64,000 nt of DNA from the NCBI RefSeq assembly GCF_002198715.1, contig NZ_MWLK01000018.1, positions 136,970 to 200,969 of the forward strand, written 5' to 3'. Origin of the DNA: Rhodomicrobium sp. R_RK_3. Lineage in GTDB: Bacteria > Pseudomonadota > Alphaproteobacteria > Rhizobiales > Rhodomicrobiaceae. The first letter of the stretch is position 1; the number at the start of each line of letters is the position of its first letter. Position numbers and translations under genes: made by a program. Below, piece by piece: positions 42,002-50,082 of the stretch. The notes beneath the pieces were generated by a model, which saw only the letters and a list, made by a program, of their open reading frames with translations, was not told where the DNA came from and searched no databases.

Positions 42002-42237
42002 GGATTATTTTCGCGATCATCTTCGCCGTGATCCTCGGGCTTGTCGGCGCGCGCTTCGCCGGCTGGTTCGTCGACTGGCTGCTCGGCACGCAGACCTTCG
42101 TCAGCCCGGACCAGGTCGCCCAGTTCGACCTGATCGCCCGCATCGCCGTTACTCTGGTCGTGGCGCTGATCGGCGTGTTCATCGGCATCCTGGTCGGCAG
42201 CCGGCTGAAGAAGCGCTTCATCCAGCGCGAAGTCTGA
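41998..42237 (+). CDS. Two-helix membrane protein coupled to the Tae4-like gene
   Basis: The 79-residue protein has helix 1 at residues 3-22 (IIFAIIFAVILGLVGARFAG) and helix 2 at about 46-68 (ARIAVTLVVALIGVFIGILV). A loop of about 25 residues joins them and the tail is basic (SRLKKRFIQREV). By the positive-inside rule both ends are cytoplasmic and the loop is periplasmic. The start overlaps the amidase stop, so both are made together. It does not look like the soluble periplasmic Tai4 immunity family. It could be a new immunity protein or a holin-like partner; I do not know. Confidence 0.7.
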   Translation: MRIIFAIIFAVILGLVGARFAGWFVDWLLGTQTFVSPDQVAQFDLIARIAVTLVVALIGVFIGILVGSRLKKRFIQREV

Positions 42238-42256
42238 AGGAGCCGGCAGTCCCCTT

Positions 42257-42637
42257 ATGAAGCTTCTCCTGCTTGCGGCGATTGGCGGCGCCATCGGCTC
42301 CTCGGCGCGCTACCTCGTCAATGTCACCTCCGCCCAGCTCTTCGGCACCAACTTCCCCTGGGGCACGCTGGCGGTGAACATCGTGGGCTGCTTCATCATG
42401 GGGCTTGTGGTTGCCCTCGGCGCGCTTAAATTCAACATGACCAACGAAGTGCGCGTCTTCATCGCCACCGGCATATTGGGCGGCTTCACGACCTTCTCGG
42501 CCTTCTCCCTGGATTTTGCGTTGCTCGTCGAGCGCAAGGATTATGGGCTGGCCGGGTTTTATCTGGCGGGTTCGGTCGGCCTGTCGATCCTGGCGATTTT
42601 CGCCGGGCTTTATCTGGTTCGGACATGGCTGACGTAA
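42257..42637 (+). CDS. crcB: Fluoride ion channel CrcB/Fluc
   Basis: CrcB is a small dimeric fluoride exporter of the inner membrane. The 126-residue protein has AAIGGAIGSSARYLVN at the N-terminus, FPWGTLAVNIVGCFIMG, and the signature GILGGFTTFSAFSLDF containing the pore Phe and Thr-Thr residues. Four transmembrane helices are predicted by eye. It overlaps the next gene by 13 bases. No fluoride riboswitch was recognised upstream. Confidence 0.95.
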   Translation: MKLLLLAAIGGAIGSSARYLVNVTSAQLFGTNFPWGTLAVNIVGCFIMGLVVALGALKFNMTNEVRVFIATGILGGFTTFSAFSLDFALLVERKDYGLAGFYLAGSVGLSILAIFAGLYLVRTWLT

Positions 42638-43641
42638 AAGACGATATCAAAGCGGTGAAATCGGCCGATGCCGGCATCCGGGTCGATCGCTGGCTGAAGG
42701 CGAATTTCCCCTCGCTGCCGCACGGGCTGATGCAGAAATTGCTGCGCAACGGCCAGATCCGGGTCAATGGCGGCCGGGTCAAGCCCGATACGCGCCTCGA
42801 TACGGGCGACGAGGTGAAGGTGCGGCGGCTCGCCGATTTCGCCGATGCCGAAGTGCGCGGGCATGAGGAGCGCCCGTCGCTGAAGGCGCCGCTCGGCGTC
42901 TCCAAGGCCGACCGCAATTTCATCGAAAGCCTGATCCTGTTCGAGGATGACGAGCTGCTGGTCTTGAACAAGCCCTATGGCATCGCCGTGCAGGGCGGCA
43001 CCAAGACCAAGCGCCATATCGATGGCATGCTGGCCGGCATGGAGGACCGCTTCGGCGAGCGCCCGCGCCTCGTCCACCGGCTCGATAGGGATACGTCCGG
43101 CGTGCTGCTCGTCGCCAAGACGCGCGGGTCGGCGGCGAGGCTCGGAAAGCTGTTCCAGACCCGTTCGGTGCAGAAGATCTATTGGGCGCTGGTGAAGGGC
43201 GTTCCGAAGCCGCCGCAGGGCAAGGTCGAGGCGGCGCTGGTGAAGGCCTCCGGCCCCGACGGCGACAAGGTGCGCAAGGCGCTGCCCGGCGAGCAGGAAG
43301 TGGCGCAATCCGCCGTCACCCATTACGCCGTCATCGACCGCGTCAGCACCAAGCTCGCCTGGGTGTCGCTGAAGCCGGTCACCGGCCGCCAGCACCAGCT
43401 CCGCGCCCATATGGCGATCATCGGCAATCCGATCGTCGGCGATCAGAAATATGAGGGCGACGAGGGCCTGCCCGTCGAAGATCTCGAAATGAAACTGCAT
43501 TTGCACGCTCGACGCCTGATCGTGCCGCGCGGCAAGGGCGCGCCGCTCGACGTCACCGCGCCCCTGCCCGAGCACATGCTGGGAAGCTGGGACCTGCTCG
43601 GCCTCGACCCGGAGCGCTATGACGGAACGGGGGATGAATGA
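42625..43641 (+). CDS. RluA-family 23S rRNA pseudouridine synthase (RluC-like)
   Basis: The 338-residue protein has an N-terminal S4 domain (GIRVDRWLKANFPSLPHGLM, then RNGQIRVNGGRVKPDTRL). The RluA catalytic domain has the motif VHRLDRDTSGVLLVAKT, whose Asp is the nucleophile. The C-terminal block TGRQHQLRAHMAIIGNPIVG is also typical. The S4 plus RluA layout is that of RluC and RluD; RluC is more likely from its place next to crcB and an HAD gene. It overlaps both neighbours. Confidence 0.92.
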   Translation: MADVKDDIKAVKSADAGIRVDRWLKANFPSLPHGLMQKLLRNGQIRVNGGRVKPDTRLDTGDEVKVRRLADFADAEVRGHEERPSLKAPLGVSKADRNFIESLILFEDDELLVLNKPYGIAVQGGTKTKRHIDGMLAGMEDRFGERPRLVHRLDRDTSGVLLVAKTRGSAARLGKLFQTRSVQKIYWALVKGVPKPPQGKVEAALVKASGPDGDKVRKALPGEQEVAQSAVTHYAVIDRVSTKLAWVSLKPVTGRQHQLRAHMAIIGNPIVGDQKYEGDEGLPVEDLEMKLHLHARRLIVPRGKGAPLDVTAPLPEHMLGSWDLLGLDPERYDGTGDE

Positions 43642-44312
43642 AGCTCATCATCTTCGATTGCGACGGCACGCTGATCGACAGCCAGCACATGATCGTCGAG
43701 GCGATGCGGGCGGCGTTCCTGGCCAGCGGCTTCCCCGCGCCTGACCGCGACCATGTGCTGCGCCATGTCGGCCTGTCGGTCGCCGAAGCCATGACGGCCA
43801 TGGTCCCCGCCGCCGACGCCAAGGCCATCGCGCGGCTCAGCGCTGAATATCGCGCCGCCTTCAACGCTCTGCGCCAGGAAGCGCGCCTCGCCGAGCCGAT
43901 GTTTCCGGGCGCGCGCGAGGGGCTGCTGGCGCTCGGCGCGCGGGACGATGTGCTGCTCGGCATCGCCACGGGAAAGTCCCGTCGCGGCGTCGACCGGATG
44001 ATCGAGCGCGAAGGCTTTTCAGGGCTATTCGCCACCATCATGACGGCGGATGACGCACCCTCGAAGCCGCATCCGGCGATGATCCTGCAGGCGATGGAGG
44101 CGACCGGCGTCGGCGCGGCGGAAAGCGTCATGGTCGGCGATACCAGTTTTGATATGCTGATGGCACGCGCCGCGCGGGTCGAAGCCATCGGCGTGAGCTG
44201 GGGCTATCACGAGGCGGCCGAACTGGTCGAAGCCGGCGCCGCCGCCGTCGCCCGCGATTTCCCCGAGCTGCAAACGCTGCTCATGCCGAGCCGGGACGAC
44301 ATCGCCGCATGA
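43638..44312 (+). CDS. HAD-IA family phosphatase (Gph-like)
   Basis: The 224-residue protein begins MKLIIFDCDGTLIDS, HAD motif I with both Asp residues. Motif II Thr is in LLGIATGKSRRGVDRM, the motif III Lys in DAPSKPHPAMILQAM and the motif IV acidic pair in SVMVGDTSFDMLMARAA. A helical cap follows motif I. The family includes phosphoglycolate phosphatases and other small-molecule phosphatases; the substrate is not known. It overlaps the upstream synthase and downstream ATP12 gene by four bases each. Confidence 0.9.
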   Translation: MKLIIFDCDGTLIDSQHMIVEAMRAAFLASGFPAPDRDHVLRHVGLSVAEAMTAMVPAADAKAIARLSAEYRAAFNALRQEARLAEPMFPGAREGLLALGARDDVLLGIATGKSRRGVDRMIEREGFSGLFATIMTADDAPSKPHPAMILQAMEATGVGAAESVMVGDTSFDMLMARAARVEAIGVSWGYHEAAELVEAGAAAVARDFPELQTLLMPSRDDIAA

Positions 44313-45043
44313 AGAATGGCACGCACAGCAATGCCGAGACCGGCAGCCGATTCTATAAGGATGTGGCGACCGGCGCCGCCGCCTCCGGAGGCTGGCGCAT
44401 CCTGCTCGACGGCCGCCCGGTGCGCACGCCGGGCCGGGCCGAGCTGGTACTGCCGACCCTGGCACTGGCGGAGGCCATCGCCGAGGAATGGCGGGCCCAG
44501 GGCGCGCGGATCGACCCGCATTCGATGCCGCTGACCAAGCTCGCCAACACCGCGATCGACGCGGTCGCGCCCAATCTGGATGCCGTCGCCGAGGATGTCG
44601 TCGCCTTTGCCGGGCGCGATCTGACCTGCTATCGGGCCGGCAGCCCCGAGACGTTGGTCGCCCGACAGGAGGCGGCGTGGGACCCGCTGCTGGCCTGGGC
44701 TGAGACCCATCACGGCGCGCGGCTGGTCCCGGTCGAAGGCGTCATGCCGCTCGAGCAGCCGACGGCGAGCCTTGCCGCGATGCGCACCGCCGTCGGTGGT
44801 TTCGAGGCGTTCCCACTGACCGCTTTGCATGTGATGACCGCGCTGACCGGCTCGGCCGTGATCGCGCTGGCTCATGCCGCAGGCCGCCTGTCGCTCGACG
44901 AGAGCTGGGCGGCCGCCCATGTCGATGAGGATTTCCAGGCCGGCCATTGGGGCGAGGACGCCGAAGCCAAGGCGCGCCGCGACGCCCGGTTCGCGGACAT
45001 GCGCGCAGCCTCCGAGTTTTTACGGCTGAGCCGGGCAGGGTAG
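44309..45043 (+). CDS. ATP12-family F1-ATPase assembly chaperone
   Basis: The 244-residue protein matches the ATP12 family, which guides the alpha subunit into the F1 sector of ATP synthase in mitochondria and alphaproteobacteria. Seen blocks are FYKDVATGA, WRILLDGRPVRTPGRAELVL, LAEAIAEEWRAQGARIDPHS, MPLTKLANTAIDAV and DLTCYRAGSPETLVARQEAA, WDPLLAWAE. It ends the crcB operon and overlaps the HAD gene by four bases. Confidence 0.92.
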   Translation: MKNGTHSNAETGSRFYKDVATGAAASGGWRILLDGRPVRTPGRAELVLPTLALAEAIAEEWRAQGARIDPHSMPLTKLANTAIDAVAPNLDAVAEDVVAFAGRDLTCYRAGSPETLVARQEAAWDPLLAWAETHHGARLVPVEGVMPLEQPTASLAAMRTAVGGFEAFPLTALHVMTALTGSAVIALAHAAGRLSLDESWAAAHVDEDFQAGHWGEDAEAKARRDARFADMRAASEFLRLSRAG

Positions 45044-45060
45044 GCGCAAGGCCCCATAGC

Positions 45061-45435
45061 CTACCCGTCCGAAGCGCCCTGCCTGACGTGCCAGCAGACC
45101 CCGGCCGGGTCGATGATGTGCACTTCCCGTCCCCATGGAAAATCCGTCGGCGGCTTGGTGCGGACGCCCCGGTGCTTGGCGGGCAGATCCAGCGCGTCGA
45201 TCTCGCGCCAATAGAGATCGAGGTCGCTAACCTCGAGCGTCAGCATTTGGTTCGACTGCCATTCCGGCACATCGATCGCCTGCAGCATGAAAAACGCCTC
45301 GCCGAACCTCAGCCCGGCCAGGCCCTCATGCCTCCAAGCCGTCTCGAAACCCAGATCGGCGAAGAAGGCCAGCGCGGCATCGAAATCCGGCCCGGACGGG
45401 ACGAATGGGTAGAGCGCCTGACCACGCGCCTTCAT
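45061..45435 (-). CDS. VOC-family protein (glyoxalase/bleomycin-resistance fold)
   Basis: The 124-residue protein has the bleomycin-resistance-like pattern: FVPSGPDFDAALAFFADLGF, WRHEGLAGLRFGEAFFMLQ, LTLEVSDLDLYWREIDALDL and the closing strand REVHIIDPAGVCWHVRQ. Metal ligands cannot be assigned with certainty. It lies convergent with the ATP12 gene. The substrate or drug is unknown, and no resistance should be inferred. Confidence 0.85.
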   Translation of the reverse strand: MKARGQALYPFVPSGPDFDAALAFFADLGFETAWRHEGLAGLRFGEAFFMLQAIDVPEWQSNQMLTLEVSDLDLYWREIDALDLPAKHRGVRTKPPTDFPWGREVHIIDPAGVCWHVRQGASDG

Positions 45436-45519
45436 GATGCACCTCGCCGCTGCCGGTTGTTGCTCGGTCCACTATGAAGCCCGCGCGCCGCGCGTCAACG
45501 GCCCCTGGGGGAAACGCAA

Positions 45520-45547
45520 AGCGGGACCGCGTCGAGACGGTCCCGCT
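45520..45547 (-). terminator. Rho-independent terminator of the haem receptor gene
   Basis: On the minus strand AGCGGGACCG pairs with CGGTCCCGCT around an eight-base loop, a ten-pair perfect stem. TTTGCGTTT follows. It lies 73 bases after the receptor stop at 45620, in the gap before the VOC gene. Confidence 0.75.
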
Positions 45548-45619
45548 CCGCAATCGGGGGCAATCCGGTTTTGGGGGCCGGACCGCCCCGATTCCGCGTT
45601 TAGGCGGTAGCGCCAGGGC

Positions 45620-47797
45620 TCACCATTTATGCGTCCAGGCAAGGGCGGCCTTGAAGTTGATGCCCTCTTCGTAGACGTCGGCTGCGATCAGTTCATATGC
45701 CTCGTCGGTGATGTTATCGATGCCGAGGTCGAGCCGGAATCCCTTGAAGGGGCCGTCTTCGGGTTCGATCACCGCGTAGAGATCGACCAGATTATAGGCC
45801 GCGCGCGGGCCCTCCGGGGCGTCGAGGGCGCTGGTTGGCGGGTTGAACTTGGTGAACTCGTCGGCAAAGGTCACCCGCATGCCGAAGCGCGAATACCACT
45901 CCGGCACCTTGACGCCGCCATCGACGACGAACTTGTCGGGCTGCAGAACGCCGAGATAGTTGCCGTTGGTCTTGTCCGTGCCGTCGATATGGGAGAAGGA
46001 TGCGCCCGCGTACCAGCGCGCGGTATCGTATTTCGCTCCGATCTCGAACCCGTCCAGCTCGGCGTCCTTGTTGTTGAACTGGCTGGAGCAACGGTCTTGG
46101 TTCTGGCCCGGGCCCGGGAAGCATCCGGACGTATCGACGTCGAGGTCGATGAAGTTTTTGGCGTCGGTGCTCCAGTAGGATCCCTTGATGGTCAGGCGAT
46201 CATCGCTTTGAACCACATCCTTGAAGTCGAACCCGACACCGCCTTCCGTGGTCACGCCTTCCTGCGGCTTCAGGAATGGATTCTCCTTGAAGATATTTGC
46301 CAGCGGCCCGAACGGGCTGGTCGAAAACCGGAAATGCGTGCCCTGTGCGTAAAGCTCGGTATACGAGGGGGCGCGGAAGGCTTCGCCGTAATTGCCGAAC
46401 AACAGAAGCCAGGGCACCGGCTTATAGGCCACGCCGAGCTTCTTTGAGATCGCGTTATCTTCGAAATCCTCGTAGCCCTGCGTATCCTTGTAGGCGTTTT
46501 CGAAGCCGTCGAAGCGGACGCCTGGGATGATGCTCAGCTCACCGGGCAGGCTCATCGGCTGATCGATCTTGAACTCCGCCTGCGTGAAGACGCCATAATA
46601 GGTGGCGTCGGCATTGGGAACATTCTTCGGCTGCGGACCGCCATTAGAGAGAATGGGCGAATTGTCCGTACCGGTCTGCCGGTCGACATAATATTCCGCC
46701 CCATAGGTCAGGGTGAGCTTGGCCCAGTCGGCGAGGTCGAAGCGCGAGCGGTTGTCCAGATTGACGCCCGTCGTCTCGATCTCGCGAGTGGTGAGACGGG
46801 GACCGGTCGTATCGTCTTCCTTATTGGTGTGCTGCGCCCAATAGACGAGGAGATTGGCGTCGATGAACGGATTGCCCGTCGGTGCGTAGGACAATTTGCC
46901 GGAGACGGTGTCGCTCTGCGTGAAGCGGTTCACAAGCGCGTTGGGGTTGGCGACACCCGGCGCGGTCGGCGGCGTGTCCGGCTGCGGATTGTTCGGGTTC
47001 AGCGCATCGTTCTGGTAATGCACCCAGGTGCCGGTGAGCTTCAGATCCGGCGCCAGCTCGGCCGAGCCCTTCAGCAGCGAGGATTGGATCTGTTCCTGCT
47101 CGGGGAGCGTCGTATCGTTGCCCAGTTCGATGTCGCCGCCGTCGCGATAGGTGAAGCTCGACACGATGTCGAACTTGCCGTCATGCGAGCGTGCAAAGCC
47201 GGTGCTGGTGATCGTGAACTCGTCGTTGACGCTTTGGTAGCCGGCCTTGATCCTTACGCCGGCGGTCTCGCCGGGCGCGAGGAAATCGGCCGCGTCGACC
47301 GTGGTCAGCGCAATGACGCCGCCGAGCGCGCCCGAGCCGTAAAGCGCCGACATCGGCCCCTTGACGACTTCGACGGTCTTCAAGAGGTCAGGCTCGATGA
47401 AGATGCGCCCGTCATGGCCGGAAATGAAGCTCTGCTTCACGCCGTCGATGAGGATGAGAATGTCCTCGTCGCGCGCGCCCCGGATCGTCGGCGCCTGCCC
47501 CGACCGGCGCGCGCCGCCATCGACGAACACACCGGGGAGATCCTTGATGACATCGGTCAGGCTATTGGCCTGCTTCGTTTCGATCTCCTCGCGCTCCACG
47601 ACGCTCACCTGGCCCGGATAATCGAAGGCCGAGATCGGGCTCAGCGTCGCGAATACGGTGATCGGATCGAGGGCGATGCCGCCGCTTGCCGCCGCCGCTT
47701 GCTCTTCGCCATTGTCCTGCGCGCGCGATGCCCCGATCGGCAGCGCGCAGGCGATCAGGCAGGCATAAGCCCCCCAACGCAACAGATTGGTGCGCAT
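45620..47797 (-). CDS. TonB-dependent haem/haemoglobin receptor
   Basis: This outer-membrane receptor of 725 residues has a signal peptide (WGAYACLIACALPIGASRAQ). A plug domain follows (DVIKDLPGVFVDGGARRSGQ, ILIDGVKQSFISGHDGR, VVKGPMSALYGSGALGGVI), then a beta-barrel ending with an aromatic Trp. The haem-receptor motif is present: FRAPSYTELY, a His in GTHFRF, then FKENPFLKPQEG. It is divergent from hmuTUV, so haem uptake is the likely role. The ATG at 47797 has GGGGGA upstream; the frame upstream of it covers the promoter. Confidence 0.9.
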   Translation of the reverse strand: MRTNLLRWGAYACLIACALPIGASRAQDNGEEQAAAASGGIALDPITVFATLSPISAFDYPGQVSVVEREEIETKQANSLTDVIKDLPGVFVDGGARRSGQAPTIRGARDEDILILIDGVKQSFISGHDGRIFIEPDLLKTVEVVKGPMSALYGSGALGGVIALTTVDAADFLAPGETAGVRIKAGYQSVNDEFTITSTGFARSHDGKFDIVSSFTYRDGGDIELGNDTTLPEQEQIQSSLLKGSAELAPDLKLTGTWVHYQNDALNPNNPQPDTPPTAPGVANPNALVNRFTQSDTVSGKLSYAPTGNPFIDANLLVYWAQHTNKEDDTTGPRLTTREIETTGVNLDNRSRFDLADWAKLTLTYGAEYYVDRQTGTDNSPILSNGGPQPKNVPNADATYYGVFTQAEFKIDQPMSLPGELSIIPGVRFDGFENAYKDTQGYEDFEDNAISKKLGVAYKPVPWLLLFGNYGEAFRAPSYTELYAQGTHFRFSTSPFGPLANIFKENPFLKPQEGVTTEGGVGFDFKDVVQSDDRLTIKGSYWSTDAKNFIDLDVDTSGCFPGPGQNQDRCSSQFNNKDAELDGFEIGAKYDTARWYAGASFSHIDGTDKTNGNYLGVLQPDKFVVDGGVKVPEWYSRFGMRVTFADEFTKFNPPTSALDAPEGPRAAYNLVDLYAVIEPEDGPFKGFRLDLGIDNITDEAYELIAADVYEEGINFKAALAWTHKW

Positions 47798-47891
47798 AAA
47801 GTCCCCCAATATGCGGCGTGGCGCTTGGCGCCGGTCTTCTCGACCGGTCTCGCGCGACGCCGTTCCCAAAAGCCCCAATGCATGCGTTTCA

Positions 47892-47920
47892 ACAATAAAA
47901 CTGTGCGAAATGCACAGCAA
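47892..47920 (-). promoter_or_regulatory. Candidate receptor promoter overlapping a palindrome
   Basis: On the minus strand TTGCTG (47920-47915) and TATTGT (47897-47892) are 17 bases apart. The spacer contains a perfect palindrome CTGTGC-N5-GCACAG (47901-47917 on the plus strand). A repressor bound there would block the promoter. It does not match the Irr or Fur consensus well, so the regulator is open. Confidence 0.45.
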
Positions 47921-48077
47921 TTTCTTCAAACTACATGCACTATGTTCAATTTATGGAAGGCGCTGCCGCCCGGCACGTGCATTCTCTGCAGCTCCGGTCG
48001 TGAAGGAAACGAACGGGATCAGCCGCCGCCATCGCGATATTGAAGACGCCGCGCGCCATGCCAGCCAAGGAGACATC

Positions 48078-48140
48078 ATGCAGGCAGAATGGATCGAGGC
48101 GGCCGAAGGCTTGCGCCCGGCCGGAAGGGTGCTCACATGA
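48078..48140 (+). CDS. 20-codon mini-ORF coupled to hmuT
   Basis: The frame MQAEWIEAAEGLRPAGRVLT is preceded by AAGGAG five bases before its ATG, the best ribosome site in the gap. Its stop overlaps the hmuT start by four bases (ATGA at 48137-48140). hmuT has no good site of its own. The peptide may be a coupling leader for the operon or the end of a lost gene. It matches no family I know. Confidence 0.5.
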   Translation: MQAEWIEAAEGLRPAGRVLT

Positions 48141-49000
48141 ACCAAATGCTCCGCTTTTGCCTGCTGATCGCCTCGCTTGCCCTCCTCGCAACCGCCCCCG
48201 CCCGCGCCGAGGACGGCCCCAAGCGCGTCGTCGCGCTGGGCAGCGAGATCACCGAAATCGTCGATGCGCTGGGCGAGACCAAGCGCCTGGTCGGCCGCGA
48301 CAGCACCTCGCTCTACCCGCCGGAAGTCACCGCCTTGCCCGATGTCGGCTATGTCCGCCAGCTCGGCGCCGAGGGCGTGCTGTCGCTGCGCCCCGATCTG
48401 ATCCTCGCCTCCGCCACCGCCGGGCCGCCGGAAGTGCTGGCGCAGATCCGCTCTGCCGGCGTACCGATCGTGCAGCTTTCGGAGGCTTTCACCCTCGATA
48501 GCCTGTTGAAGAAGGTCGCCGACATCGCCAAGGCGCTGCAAGTCGAAGCGCGCGGCGCGGAACTGAGCGAGAAGCTGCGCCGCGACACCCAGGAGGCGGA
48601 AGCGGCGGTCGCCAAGATGGAGGGCCATCCGAAGGTGCTGTTCATCATCGCGGCGGCGGGCGGCGCACCGATGGCCGCGGGCCGCCAGACCGGCGCCGAC
48701 GCCATGATCGCGCTGGCGGGCGGCGAGAATGTCTTCGCCGAACATACCGGCTACAAGGCTGTCTCGCTCGAAGCCGCCGCCGCCGCCGCGCCCGATGCCA
48801 TCGCCATGATGGCGCATACGCTCGACAATATGGGCGGCGCGACTGGCGTGGCGACCAACCCGGCGCTGAAGCTCACCCCGGCCGCCAAGACGAGGCGCAT
48901 CGTCGCCCGCGAGGGCGGCTACCTGCTGGCCTTCGGTCCGCGCCTGCCGCAGGCGATCACCGATTTCGCCAAGGCCATCCGCAGCGAGGCGGCGCAGTGA
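48137..49000 (+). CDS. hmuT: Haem ABC transporter, periplasmic binding protein
   Basis: The 287-residue protein has a signal peptide (RFCLLIASLALLATAPARA). It is of the HmuT/ChuT class III binding-protein family: RVVALGSEITEIVDALGE, GRDSTSLYPPEV and DVGYVRQLGAEGVLSLRPDL. Tyr72 in this last block is in the place of the haem-ligand Tyr. It ends at a four-base overlap with the permease gene. Haem specificity follows from family and the divergent receptor. Confidence 0.92.
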   Translation: MNQMLRFCLLIASLALLATAPARAEDGPKRVVALGSEITEIVDALGETKRLVGRDSTSLYPPEVTALPDVGYVRQLGAEGVLSLRPDLILASATAGPPEVLAQIRSAGVPIVQLSEAFTLDSLLKKVADIAKALQVEARGAELSEKLRRDTQEAEAAVAKMEGHPKVLFIIAAAGGAPMAAGRQTGADAMIALAGGENVFAEHTGYKAVSLEAAAAAAPDAIAMMAHTLDNMGGATGVATNPALKLTPAAKTRRIVAREGGYLLAFGPRLPQAITDFAKAIRSEAAQ

Positions 49001-50082
49001 CCAGCGCGGCGGGCGTCCGCACCGAGCCGCCGACGCTCGCCGAGCTGCGCGCGGCTCAGGATCGCTCCCGCCGTGTGCTGCTCGCCGTGCTGCTGGTGGG
49101 CATGGTCGCCGCCGCCATCGCCGAACTGGTGATCGGACCGGCAAAGATCAGCGTTTACGACGCGCTGATGGCGCTCTGGCCGTCCAGCGAGCCCGCCACC
49201 CAGGCGAGCGAAATCGTGCAGGCGATCCGGCTGCCCCGGCTGCTCCTGGCGCTATGCGTCGGGGCGACGCTCGGCGTCTGCGGCGCGGCGCTGCAAGGGC
49301 TGTTCCGCAATCCGCTCGCCGATCCGACCATCATCGGCGTGTCGGGCGGCGGCGTGCTCGGCGCCGGGCTCGTTATCGTGGCGGGCAAGACTCTGGCGCC
49401 CGGCTTCCTCGCTGTCGCCGGCCTTTTCGCCCTGCCGCTCGGCGCCTTTGCCGGCAGCATGATCGCCATCATCGCCGTCTATGGCATGAGCCGGATTTCG
49501 GGCCTCGCCTCGGGCTCCGCGCTGATCCTTGCCGGCATCGCCATCAACGCCATTTGCGATGGCGCGCTCGGCTATCTGAATTTCATCGCTTTCGACGACC
49601 AGTTGCGTGAGCTGGTATTCTGGCGTCTCGGCAGCCTCGGCCGCGTTACCTGGACCAGCCTGCCGCCCGCCGCCGTGCTGATGGTGATCTCGGTGCTGCT
49701 GATGCTGCGCGTCGCCCCTTCGCTGAACGTCTATCTGCTCGGCGAGCGCGAGGCCGTTCATCTCGGCGTCAATGTCGAGAGGATGAAGCGCGTCATCATC
49801 CTCCTGGTGGCGCTCGGTGTCGGCTCGGCGGTGGCGCTGACCGGGCTGATCGGCTTCATCGGCCTTGCCGCGCCGCATATCATCCGCCTGTTCGCGGGCG
49901 CCGACCACCGCATCGTGCTGCCCGGCTCGGCGCTGCTCGGCGCGCTGCTGATCCTATGCGCCGACCTGATCGCGCGCACCGCCGTCGCCCCCGCCGAATT
50001 GCCGATTGGGCTTTTGACCAGCGCGCTCGGCGGCCCGTTCTTCCTCTGGATGCTGATGCGCTACCGGCGGGAGCTGTTCTGA
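48997..50082 (+). CDS. hmuU: Haem ABC transporter, permease
   Basis: The 361-residue FecCD-type permease has about ten hydrophobic helices. Blocks: IRLPRLLLALCVGATLGVCG, ALQGLFRNPLADPTIIGVSG, FWRLGSLGRVTW and GLIGFIGLAAPHIIRLFAGA. It overlaps hmuT by four bases and hmuV by one base (TGATG). It forms the membrane channel of the haem importer. Confidence 0.92.
   Translation: MTSAAGVRTEPPTLAELRAAQDRSRRVLLAVLLVGMVAAAIAELVIGPAKISVYDALMALWPSSEPATQASEIVQAIRLPRLLLALCVGATLGVCGAALQGLFRNPLADPTIIGVSGGGVLGAGLVIVAGKTLAPGFLAVAGLFALPLGAFAGSMIAIIAVYGMSRISGLASGSALILAGIAINAICDGALGYLNFIAFDDQLRELVFWRLGSLGRVTWTSLPPAAVLMVISVLLMLRVAPSLNVYLLGEREAVHLGVNVERMKRVIILLVALGVGSAVALTGLIGFIGLAAPHIIRLFAGADHRIVLPGSALLGALLILCADLIARTAVAPAELPIGLLTSALGGPFFLWMLMRYRRELF

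Noticed and set aside
42202..42256. Fluoride riboswitch before crcB
   Set aside because: The gap to the upstream gene is only 19 bases and no pseudoknot pattern is seen.
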